From Pseudomonadota bacterium (lineage in GTDB: Bacteria; Desulfobacterota; Desulfarculia; Desulfarculales; Desulfarculaceae), in assembly GCA_018902755.1 (NCBI GenBank), contig JAHIQI010000003.1, positions 19,975-83,974 of the forward strand: a stretch of 64,000 bases of DNA, given 5' to 3'. The position numbers were made by a program, and so were the translations under genes. Within the stretch, counting starts at the first letter, position 1, and every line of letters starts with the position of its first letter. This document shows, in pieces, positions 39,327-47,641 of this stretch. Under the pieces are notes generated by a model, which was not told the origin of the DNA, made no database searches, and saw only the letters and a program-made list of their open reading frames with translations.

Positions 39327-40022
39327 TTAATCCCGGCGGGTCACGTAGGCGGCCAGCTTGTGCTGCAAGCGGATGCGGCCCGCCGCGCCCTGGGCCGCGT
39401 CCAACTGGGCGTAGGGCCCCACTCGTACCCGATAGCGGCGGCCCGCTCCCTGCACGTCCACCATGAGGGTGTAAGCGGGGTAGCCGCTGTCCTGCAAACG
39501 GCGCACCAGGTTCAGGGCCTGGTCTTTGTCTGAAAACGAGGCCACCTGCACCGTGAAGCGCCTCTTGTCCTGGGGTTGGGCCTGGACCGGGCCCTGGGGC
39601 TGGGCCGGAGCCGTTGGGGCGGGGGCGGGCTTGGCCGTGGGGGCCGGGGCAGGGGCCTGGGCCTGGGGCGCTGGAGCGGGCTCCGGCGGTTTGGCCGCCG
39701 GTTTGGCCGGGGCGTCGGGAGCCACGGGCGAGGTTTTGCGCTGCTCTTTCACCCGGTCGTAAAAAGAGAGCTGGGCCTCGGTGAGCCGCTGGGGCGGAGG
39801 CGTGGAGTCGGAGCCCAGCAGGCGCTCCAGCCCCAGGGCTTGCTTGACCCAGGCCACCTGCTCGGGCGTGGCCAGGGAGCCTTGGCCCACCAGCACCCCC
39901 AGCACGAAGGCCCAGCAGATGAGAAACGCGGCGAACAGCCAGCCCAGGGCCCGCTTGGGCGAGCGGGAGGACTCCTTGGGAGCCCGTTGCCGGGGCTGGC
40001 GGCTGGCGCGCTTTTCGGCCAT
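39327..40022 (-). CDS. SPOR-domain membrane protein
   Basis: A 231-residue protein with a basic N-terminus (1-24), one membrane segment (about 26-46), a long Pro/Ala-rich linker (about 100-150) and a C-terminal SPOR domain (about 155-228, RFTVQVASFSDKDQAL onward). SPOR domains bind denuded glycan strands at the division septum. The gene lies 5 bp after argS, an arrangement seen in many deltaproteobacteria. It probably acts in cell division or envelope maintenance. Confidence 0.88.
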   Translation of the reverse strand: MAEKRASRQPRQRAPKESSRSPKRALGWLFAAFLICWAFVLGVLVGQGSLATPEQVAWVKQALGLERLLGSDSTPPPQRLTEAQLSFYDRVKEQRKTSPVAPDAPAKPAAKPPEPAPAPQAQAPAPAPTAKPAPAPTAPAQPQGPVQAQPQDKRRFTVQVASFSDKDQALNLVRRLQDSGYPAYTLMVDVQGAGRRYRVRVGPYAQLDAAQGAAGRIRLQHKLAAYVTRRD

Positions 40023-40027
40023 GGGCC

Positions 40028-41698
40028 CTACATCTTCTCCGGCGCGCTCACGCCCAACAGCTCCAGGCCGTTGGCCAACACCCGGCCCACGGCCTGGGTC
40101 AGCACCAGGCGGGCCGCGCTGAGCGCCGGGTCCTCCACCAGCACGTGGGCGGCGTTGTAATAGGAGTGGAAGGCCCCGGCCAACTCGTGCAGGTAGTAGG
40201 TGATGCGGTGGGGCTCCAGGGCCTTGGCCGCGCCTTCAACCAGCTCGGGGAACTCGGCCAGGCGCTTGGCCAACTCCACCTCGGGGGCCAGGGTCAGGCA
40301 ATCCAGGGAGGTGGCCGCCGGGTCGGGCAGGGGCACGCTTTCGGCCTCGGCCTTGCGCAGAATGGAACTGACCCTGGTGTGGGCGTACTGCACGTAGAAC
40401 ACCGGGTTGTCCAGGGACTGGGCCTTGGCCACCTCCAGGTCGAAGTCCAACTGGGCGTCGGAACGCCGGGTGAGGAAGATGAAGCGGGCGCTGTCGCCGC
40501 CCACCTCGTCCACCACCTCGCGCAGGGTCACGAACTCGCCGCCCCGGGTGGACATGGCCACCGGCTCGCCGTTGCGGAGCAGGTTGACCATCTGCACCAG
40601 CACCACGGTGAGGTCCTCGGGCTCGCGCCCCAGACCGGCCAGGGAGGCCTTCAGCCGGGGGACGTAGCCGTGGTGATCCGCCCCCCACACGTCCACCAGG
40701 CGGCCGAAGCCCCGGCGGAACTTGTCCAGGTGGTAGGCGATGTCGCTGGCGAAATAGGTGATCTCGCCGTTGGAGCGCTTGACCACCCGGTCCTTCTCAT
40801 CACCGAACTCGGTGGCCTTGAACCACAGCGCGCCCTCGGCCTCGTAGAGCAGGCCCTTTTCGCGCAGGGCGGCGAAGGCCCGCTCCACCGCGCCGTCGGT
40901 GACCAGGCTCCGCTCGCTGAAGTAGCTGTCAATGCTCACATGGAAGGCGGCCAAGTCGTCCTTGATGCCGTCCAGGATCTTTTGCCCCGCCCACTGGGAG
41001 GCCAGGGCCACCGCCTGGTCCTGGGGCATCTCCAGTAGGCCCTTGCCCTCGGGGGTGGCCAGCAGCTCGGCGGCCAAGCCGTTGATGTACTCGCCCTTGT
41101 AGTGCTTGTCCGGGAAGGGCTCGTCCGAACCCTTGAGCTGCCGGGCCCTGACCAGCACGCTGCGCCCCAGGGTGGCCATCTGATTGCCCGCGTCGTTCAG
41201 ATAGTACTCCCGCTGGGCATCGAAGCCGCTGAAGGCCAGCACCCGGGCCAGGGCGTCGCCCAGGGCCGCGCCCCGGCCGTGGCCCACGTGCAAGGGTCCC
41301 GTGGGGTTGGCGCTCACGAACTCCACCTGCACCTTGGCTCCCGCGCCCCAGTCGCCTCGTCCAAACTCCGGCCCTTGGGCCAAGATTTGGGGCAGCACGG
41401 CGTGCCAGGCCGCCGGGTTCAGAAAAAAGTTGATGAAGCCGGGACCGGCTATCTCGGTGCGTTCGATGAGGCCGTTGCCCTGGCCCAGGTGGGTGAGCAG
41501 TATCTCGGCGATCTGGCGAGGGCTCTTGCGGCAGGGGCGGGCCAGTTGCATGGCCAGGTTGCTGGCCAGGTCGCCGTGCTCGGCCTGCTTGGTCTTTTCC
41601 ACCACGAACTCGGGCACCGCGTCCACCGGGGGCAGGTCGCCGGCGGCGCAGGCGCTCTCAAGGGCCTTGATGAGTTGGGCAGCCAGGGTCTTTTTCAT
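40028..41698 (-). CDS. argS: Arginyl-tRNA synthetase
   Basis: Class I aminoacyl-tRNA synthetase. The 556-residue protein has the HIGH motif in FVSANPTGPLHVGHGRGA (about 127-144), YLNDAGNQM, the KMSK-equivalent region AMSTRGGEFVTL and a C-terminal anticodon-binding DALR domain. It starts at ATG 41698, overlapping the stop of a small Cys protein gene as ATGA, and ends just before the SPOR gene. The cognate tRNA-Arg(UCU) gene lies 1.5 kb away. Confidence 0.96.
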   Translation of the reverse strand: MKKTLAAQLIKALESACAAGDLPPVDAVPEFVVEKTKQAEHGDLASNLAMQLARPCRKSPRQIAEILLTHLGQGNGLIERTEIAGPGFINFFLNPAAWHAVLPQILAQGPEFGRGDWGAGAKVQVEFVSANPTGPLHVGHGRGAALGDALARVLAFSGFDAQREYYLNDAGNQMATLGRSVLVRARQLKGSDEPFPDKHYKGEYINGLAAELLATPEGKGLLEMPQDQAVALASQWAGQKILDGIKDDLAAFHVSIDSYFSERSLVTDGAVERAFAALREKGLLYEAEGALWFKATEFGDEKDRVVKRSNGEITYFASDIAYHLDKFRRGFGRLVDVWGADHHGYVPRLKASLAGLGREPEDLTVVLVQMVNLLRNGEPVAMSTRGGEFVTLREVVDEVGGDSARFIFLTRRSDAQLDFDLEVAKAQSLDNPVFYVQYAHTRVSSILRKAEAESVPLPDPAATSLDCLTLAPEVELAKRLAEFPELVEGAAKALEPHRITYYLHELAGAFHSYYNAAHVLVEDPALSAARLVLTQAVGRVLANGLELLGVSAPEKM

Positions 41699-41868
41699 TT
41701 ATCAGCCTCGTGGGGCTCGGGCAGGGCCTGGTCGCGGGTGAAGTCCGGGCACTTGATCACCGAACCCTGCTCGTAGCTGTATTTCTTTTTGCAGTCCAGC
41801 CGCCAGGCGCATACCACGCACATGGTGGGCTGGTGCGATTTGATGGGGTCCTTGCTTTTGTCGGCCAT
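41695..41868 (-). CDS. Small four-cysteine protein
   Basis: A 57-residue protein with cysteines in C-x2-C-x5-C and a fourth about 13 residues later (TMCVVCAWRLDCKKKYS, then KCPDF), likely binding zinc or an Fe-S cluster. It is not assigned to a named family. A strong GGAGGT site precedes the ATG at 41868, and the stop overlaps the argS start as ATGA, so translation of argS is coupled to it. Both ends are lysine-, proline- and acid-rich. Confidence 0.72.
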   Translation of the reverse strand: MADKSKDPIKSHQPTMCVVCAWRLDCKKKYSYEQGSVIKCPDFTRDQALPEPHEADK

Positions 41869-41925
41869 GGGTCTACACCTCCCCAATGAAAAGCAGTCCT
41901 AAGCTACCCTGGGGGGTACGGGGGG

Positions 41926-43068
<1,143 letters not shown>

Positions 43069-43130
43069 CGGTTCTCCTTGATCTTTGGCACTACTATCCC
43101 ACCCTGTCCGGCCCCTGGCAAGCAGGGGGC

Positions 43131-43158
43131 TTTACACCACGCGCCCAGAGGTTAGAAT
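43131..43158 (+). promoter_or_regulatory. Sigma-70 promoter of the tRNA-Arg gene
   Basis: TTTACA (43131-43136) and TAGAAT (43153-43158) each match the consensus at five of six bases and are separated by 16 bp. The -10 ends 11 bases before the mature tRNA 5' end, a typical distance for a monocistronic tRNA. Confidence 0.75.
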
Positions 43159-43169
43159 AGCCGAAACAC

Positions 43170-43246
43170 GCGCCAGTAGCTCAGGTGGATAGAGCAGTGG
43201 CCTTCTAAGCCACCGGTCGGGGGTTCGAGTCCCTCCTGGCGTACCA
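43170..43246 (+). tRNA. tRNA-Arg (anticodon TCT)
   Basis: A 77-base cloverleaf with encoded CCA. The 7-bp acceptor GCGCCAG pairs with CTGGCGT (one G-U), followed by a D arm GCTC/GAGC. The anticodon stem is GTGGC/GCCAC around loop CTTCTAA, placing TCT at 43204-43206, and the T arm is GGGGG/CCCTC with TTCGAGT. It reads AGA (and AGG by wobble), codons that are rare in this GC-rich window. It has its own promoter and terminator. Confidence 0.97.
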
Positions 43247-43253
43247 AATAGTC

Positions 43254-43284
43254 AAGGGGTTAGCCAAGATGGCTAACCCCTTTT
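43254..43284 (+). terminator. Rho-independent terminator of tRNA-Arg
   Basis: An 11-bp perfect stem GGGGTTAGCCA/TGGCTAACCCC (43256-43266 with 43270-43280) with a three-base loop is preceded by AA and followed by TTTT. It begins 7 bases after the tRNA CCA end. Confidence 0.9.
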
Positions 43285-44059
43285 GCCGCCAGCTGTTGCT
43301 GGAAACATCATCCAGCGTGTCTTGCCCCTTTACATATCCGCCGCTCCCCAACTAAAGTAGCTTTCGTTGAAACTCTTCTCTTGAAACGCATCCCTACCCA
43401 AGGCCCAAAAGCGCTGTCCCAGTAGTTTGGCCAGTTAAGTTACGCATCGCGTGATTTTTCTGGTGGCCAAGTATTGTGAGCGCCGCAAGGCTATCCATCT
43501 CAATTGATTAGAACGCGGCCCCCCGGCCTTGGCCGGGAGTTTGTTGCTCAAAATGCGCCCTGATGAGCATGAATTCGTCTGTGTGTCTGGATAGGTAGCC
43601 TTGAAATTTTCCTGAAAAGCTTGGCCGAGACGGTGGGGTCATACATTGTTGGCTCAATACAGGCCACATATCTCCTCCGCGAGGGGTTTATTTATAAAAA
43701 TATGAATTAAATAAGGTACATATATGCAAATATATTTCAGGGCAAAGGCCAAAAGCGCGCGATCAAAATGTATATAAAGGCTATATATTTTCCCTAGCTT
43801 AAACTGATATTAACGCGGTGATTGCCATGTGTAATAGTGTCCGCACGTTAGCTTCAATGAGTAAGCAGTCAGTTGGCTGAAAGCAATTTCTCTAAGCATC
43901 GAGATGGAGGGATCTCGACACCATTTGCCCGCGACATAATCATTCGGCATCAAAGATTTAGCACAAAAAATTATTCCGCCTGCGAATTGGTAACGGCATT
44001 TGCCGGCCAGCTTCCAAGGGCAATAAATGATCATGTACACGAGAAAGGGGAGCTTCCGA
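43285..44059. other. AT-rich intergenic region between tRNA-Arg and the catabolic block
   Basis: About 775 bp with markedly lower GC than its flanks, especially 43670-43810, which is rich in TATATA. No open frame with a ribosome site or recognisable protein was found; short frames at 43873-44076 (plus) and 43810-44190 (minus) are not convincing. It contains a CCCGGC/GCCGGG hairpin near 43522-43537, an inverted repeat at 43899-43918, and presumably the promoter of the downstream operon. No integrase, transposase or repeat of the tRNA 3' end was seen here. Confidence 0.6.
43899..43918. promoter_or_regulatory. Inverted repeat upstream of the TAXI operon, possible operator
   Basis: TCGAGAT (43899-43905) and ATCTCGA (43912-43918) are exact complements around a GGAGGG spacer, about 140 bp upstream of the first gene of the catabolic block. 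A dimeric regulator site is possible; no regulator gene is in the block. Confidence 0.35.
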
Positions 44060-45235
44060 ATGAAGGTAAAGTTTAAAGGCACTAAGTTTTTGATGCCCAT
44101 GGTTGTGGCACTCTTGGCGGTTTTGCTGCTCCTTCCGGTGGCCGGAACGGCCAAGGAATTCAAGCTGCCGCCTTTCATTCCCATCGCCACCTACGACGTG
44201 GGGTCTTCGGCCTACCGCACCACGGCCATGGCCACCGAGGCCATCACCGAGCACAGCGGCCAGAAGTTCAGGCTTCTGCCCGCATCCACCGACACCGCCA
44301 GGATGTCGGCCTTGCGCTCCGGCGCGGTGCCCATTCTCACCATCGGCGGCGGGGCGACCTTTGCCAGCGCGGGGCGGGCCGAGTTCGCGGAGATGGGCTG
44401 GGGCCCCCAGGACGTGAACATCGTCTGGTGCCCGGCCATCACCGGCATCACCCTCATGGTGCGCGGGGACTCGGGTCTTAAGAGCGTGGCCGACCTCAAG
44501 GGCAAGAAGGTCGCCTACGTGGAAGGCTCCCCCGGGCTCAACGTGCAGATCACGGCTCACCTGGCCTTCGCCGGGCTGACCTGGAAGGACGTTGAAGTGG
44601 TGAACGTTCCCTCCTACGCGGCAGGCTGCGAGGGCGTCATCTCCGGCTTGTTGGACGCGGCCATCACCGTGCCCACCGCCAGCTTCGCTCGCCGCTTGGA
44701 GGCCTCCAAGTACGGCATCGGCTATATCGCCCTTCCGTTCAGCGACGAGGCGGGCTGGAAAAAGGCGGCCAAGGTCTATCCCTTCTGGGCCAAGTACAAG
44801 GCCACCAACGGCGCTGGCGTTTCGCCCGAAAAGCCCTTGATGTGCGCCACCTACGCCAACCCCATCGCCATCACCATGACCAATCAGGATCCGGACCTCA
44901 TCTACTGGTACGTGAAAAACCTGGCCGAGTCCTACCCCATCTACGCCAAGAAGTCGGCGGTCATGAAGGAAAACTGGACCGTGCAGTGGTGCCTGGACCT
45001 GATCAACAACACCGCCATTCCGGTGCACCCTGGCGCCATCCGCTACTGGAAGGAAGTGGGCAAGTGGACTCCGGCCATGGACAAGCGCAACCAGGAGTTG
45101 ATCGCTCACAAACAAGCCCTGATTGAGCTGTGGCGCAAGGCTCTGACCACCGCCGGCAAGAAGGCCAAGGGCGACGGATGGGTCAAGTACTGGCAGGAGG
45201 TAAGGACGCAGGCTGGCCCCGAGTTCGCCTGGTAG
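44060..45235 (+). CDS. TRAP transporter solute-binding protein, TAXI family
   Basis: A 391-residue periplasmic binding protein. The signal peptide (about 1-32) is cleaved near VAGTA-KE. The mature protein has the TAXI pattern: YDVGSSAYRTTAMATEAI, TEHSGQKFRLLPASTD, a GLKSVADLKGKKVAYVEGSPG segment and VNVPSYAAGCEGVISGLLDAAI. It delivers a ligand, usually an organic acid, to the membrane component encoded at 47642. ATG 44060 follows GGGGAG; a further in-frame start 33 bases upstream has none. It opens the catabolic block, so the ligand is probably the pathway substrate. Ligand identity unknown. Confidence 0.88.
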   Translation: MKVKFKGTKFLMPMVVALLAVLLLLPVAGTAKEFKLPPFIPIATYDVGSSAYRTTAMATEAITEHSGQKFRLLPASTDTARMSALRSGAVPILTIGGGATFASAGRAEFAEMGWGPQDVNIVWCPAITGITLMVRGDSGLKSVADLKGKKVAYVEGSPGLNVQITAHLAFAGLTWKDVEVVNVPSYAAGCEGVISGLLDAAITVPTASFARRLEASKYGIGYIALPFSDEAGWKKAAKVYPFWAKYKATNGAGVSPEKPLMCATYANPIAITMTNQDPDLIYWYVKNLAESYPIYAKKSAVMKENWTVQWCLDLINNTAIPVHPGAIRYWKEVGKWTPAMDKRNQELIAHKQALIELWRKALTTAGKKAKGDGWVKYWQEVRTQAGPEFAW

Positions 45236-45374
45236 GCGCGGCCTCGCCCAAATTGAACGGCGCGCCATACCTCGGGCCAAGAGTTGCCCCGGCCCGGGGT
45301 GTGGCGGCCAACCTCCGAGCGTTTTGAGCAAACAATCGAGAAAAACCTTTTAGGCATCTTAAGTAGGCAGCGAA

Positions 45375-46172
45375 ATGAGCGACCAGGAAGTTATTTTTGA
45401 GGTTGAAAAGGGCGGCGTGGCGGTTTTGACCCTGAACCGGCCCGACAGGTACAACGCGGTTACCCGGGACATGACCATGAATGTTTTGCCCGGGCTGTTC
45501 GACAGAGTGCAGCAAGATCCGGAGATCAGGGTTCTGATCCTCACCGGCGCGGGCAAGGGCTTTTGCACCGGGGCCGACGTGCAGGCCAACTTGGGCGCGG
45601 GCCTGAATGCGATCAAGAACCAGCGCCGGGTGAAGGAAGAGCCGGTCGGCGGCTTCACCCAAAAGCTGGCCGCCATCTCCAAGCCGGTCATAGCCGCGAT
45701 CAACGGGGCGGCCGCCGGGGTGGGCCTGTCCATGGCCCTGCTGGCGGACTTCCGCATCGCCTCGGAGCAATCCAAATACAGCGTGATCTTCGTGCGCCGG
45801 GGCCTCATGCCCGACGGCGGCAGCACCTACACCCTGCCTCTGGTGGTTGGCCTTCCCAAGGCCCTGGAGCTGGCCCTCACCGGCGACGTTATCGACGCCC
45901 AGGAGGCCCTCAGAATCGGCCTGGTGAACAAGCTGGTGCCGCCCGAATCCCTGATGGATGAGGCCCTGGCCTTCGCGGGCAAGCTGGCGGCCAATCCGCC
46001 CCTGGCCATGTCCTTCACCAAGCGCGCCCTTCGCCACAATCTGGGCAAGAGCTTCCAGGAAGGCCTGCTGTACGAGAGCTGGGGACAAAACGTCTTGTAC
46101 ACCACCCAGGACCACCAGGAAGGCATCAAGGCTTTCATGGAAAAACGCGAGCCCAAATTCACGGGCGAGTAG
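45375..46172 (+). CDS. Enoyl-CoA hydratase/isomerase (crotonase fold), PaaG-like, copy 1
   Basis: A 265-residue crotonase-fold protein with the oxyanion motifs GKGFCTGADV (about 60-69) and AAAGVGLSMALLADFRIA (112-129). Both hydratase glutamates are missing: the E144 position is Ser119 and the E164 position Phe139. An Asp occurs in GLMPDGGS (Asp147), as in PaaG and delta3,delta2-isomerase-like members. It is therefore more likely an isomerase or unusual hydratase than a standard enoyl-CoA hydratase. The ending EGIKAFMEKREPKFTGE is normal. It lies between the TAXI gene and a CoA-transferase. Confidence 0.85.
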   Translation: MSDQEVIFEVEKGGVAVLTLNRPDRYNAVTRDMTMNVLPGLFDRVQQDPEIRVLILTGAGKGFCTGADVQANLGAGLNAIKNQRRVKEEPVGGFTQKLAAISKPVIAAINGAAAGVGLSMALLADFRIASEQSKYSVIFVRRGLMPDGGSTYTLPLVVGLPKALELALTGDVIDAQEALRIGLVNKLVPPESLMDEALAFAGKLAANPPLAMSFTKRALRHNLGKSFQEGLLYESWGQNVLYTTQDHQEGIKAFMEKREPKFTGE

Positions 46173-46205
46173 CTCAACCGCCACCTTTCAGGCGCAAGGA
46201 CAGGC

Positions 46206-46901
46206 ATGAACAAAGTAGTCGTAAACCTCGCTGAGGCGATCAGGGACATCGAGGACGGCGCACGAATCATGGTCGGCGGATTCGCGGCCTCGGGGGGGGC
46301 CAACAACCTCGTCCAGGCTCTTATCGCAAAAGGGACCAAGGACCTCACCATCATCTGCACCGGGTCGCCCGAGTGGATGCCCTTCGTGGAAAACGACCGG
46401 GCCAAAAAGGTCATCTCCGGCTTTACCAGCCATTCCCTGCGGCCGGAGATAACCGAGGTGATCGAGGCCAAGGTGCGGGCCGGCAAGCTGGAAGTGGAGA
46501 CCGTTCCCCACGGCATCCTGTCGGAGCGCATCCGGGCCCGCAAGGCTGGCATCCCGGCGTTCTACACCCCCATCGGCGTGGGCACCGTGTTCGGCGAAGG
46601 CAAGGAAACCAAGCTCTTCGACGGTGATGAGTGCGTTCTGGAGCGGGCCATCGAGGCCGACTTCGCCTTGATTCGGGGCCATTACGGGGACCGCCTGGGC
46701 AACCTGACCTGCCGGTTCGTGGCCCGCAACCGCAACACGGAAATGGCCGGCGCCGCCGAGGTGACCATCGCCGAGGTGGAGGAGATCGTCGAGGTCGGTG
46801 ATATCGATCCCGAGCGGGTCGACATCCAGGGCATCTATGTACAGCGGGTGGTGCGCGCCCCGAAAATCGTCAAGTGGCTCGACGGCCACGAGGCCGTTTG
46901 A
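46206..46901 (+). CDS. CoA-transferase family I, subunit A
   Basis: A 231-residue alpha subunit of a class I CoA-transferase (3-oxoacid / acetoacetate / glutaconate CoA-transferase fold). It has VGGFAASGGANNLVQALI (about 22-39) in place of the usual GGFGLCGIPxxL, and later segments GIPAFYTPIGVGT, EADFALIRGHYGDRLGN and FVARNRNTEMAGAA, all family-typical. It pairs with the subunit B gene 19 bp downstream. It would move CoA from acyl-CoA to the imported acid or to a pathway intermediate. Substrate cannot be read from sequence. Confidence 0.9.
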   Translation: MNKVVVNLAEAIRDIEDGARIMVGGFAASGGANNLVQALIAKGTKDLTIICTGSPEWMPFVENDRAKKVISGFTSHSLRPEITEVIEAKVRAGKLEVETVPHGILSERIRARKAGIPAFYTPIGVGTVFGEGKETKLFDGDECVLERAIEADFALIRGHYGDRLGNLTCRFVARNRNTEMAGAAEVTIAEVEEIVEVGDIDPERVDIQGIYVQRVVRAPKIVKWLDGHEAV

Positions 46902-46920
46902 GCGAGCTAGGGGGTCATAG

Positions 46921-47586
46921 GTGGAACAAGGATTAAGCAGGGAGTTGGTGGCCCTCAGGGTGGCCAAGGAACTCAAAGACGGGATGTACGTAAACTTGGG
47001 TTTTGGCTTGCCTACCCTGACCAGCCTGTTCATCCCCGAGGATCAGGACATCATTTTGCACGCGGAGAACGGCATGCTCCGTTACGCAGGGGTCATCGAC
47101 GATGAAACCCAGGCCGACGCCGATCTGATCAACGCCTCCGGCCAGCCCACCTCTCTTTTGCCCGGCGCGGCGGTGTTCGATCTAAACGAGTCCTTCACCA
47201 TGATCCGCGGTGGGCACCTGGACCTGGCGGTCCTGGGGGCTTACCAGGTTTCGGAAAAAGGCGATTTGGCCAACTGGCAGCTGCAGGGCTACCACGTCGG
47301 CGGAATCGGCGGGGCCATCGAACTGGCCCAGGGTGCCAAGAGGGTGGTGGTGGCCATGGAGCACACCGACAAAAACGGCAAGCCCCGCATTGTCAAGCAG
47401 TGCTCCCTGCCCCTGACCGCCAGGCGGTGCGTTAACACCATCATCACCAACCTGGCCTACATCGAGTTGGGAGAAGCCGGTCTGGTCTTGAAGGAAGTTG
47501 CTCCGGGAATCACGCCGGAAGAGGTCCAAGCCAACACGGAACCGAATCTCATCATATCCGAAGATTTGTCGGAGATGGAGTTTTGA
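46921..47586 (+). CDS. CoA-transferase family I, subunit B
   Basis: A 221-residue beta subunit. LGFGLPTLTSLFI (about 24-36) precedes the catalytic segment LHAENGML, whose Glu (near 46) forms the gamma-glutamyl-CoA intermediate. IRGGHLDLAVLGAYQVSEKGDLANW (near 99-123) is highly conserved in the family. The start is GTG 46921, with a GGGGG run upstream. It completes the heteromeric enzyme with the preceding gene. Confidence 0.91.
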   Translation: MEQGLSRELVALRVAKELKDGMYVNLGFGLPTLTSLFIPEDQDIILHAENGMLRYAGVIDDETQADADLINASGQPTSLLPGAAVFDLNESFTMIRGGHLDLAVLGAYQVSEKGDLANWQLQGYHVGGIGGAIELAQGAKRVVVAMEHTDKNGKPRIVKQCSLPLTARRCVNTIITNLAYIELGEAGLVLKEVAPGITPEEVQANTEPNLIISEDLSEMEF

Positions 47587-47641
47587 GCGCCTGGAAACTT
47601 CAATTTGCCCATGTTTGGTTTTCGGTTAGTGAGGTCGTTAA

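Noticed and set aside
43991..44007. Possible sigma-54 promoter (TGGTAACGGCATTTGC) upstream of the TAXI gene
   Set aside because: The GG and GC elements are one base too far apart and the TGGCAC box is poor.
43873..44076. 67-codon plus-strand open frame in the AT-rich gap
   Set aside because: It overlaps the TAXI start out of frame, has no ribosome site and matches nothing recognisable.
43958..45331. Long minus-strand open frame opposite the TAXI binding protein
   Set aside because: The plus-strand gene has a signal peptide, ribosome site and TAXI motifs; the minus frame is a shadow.
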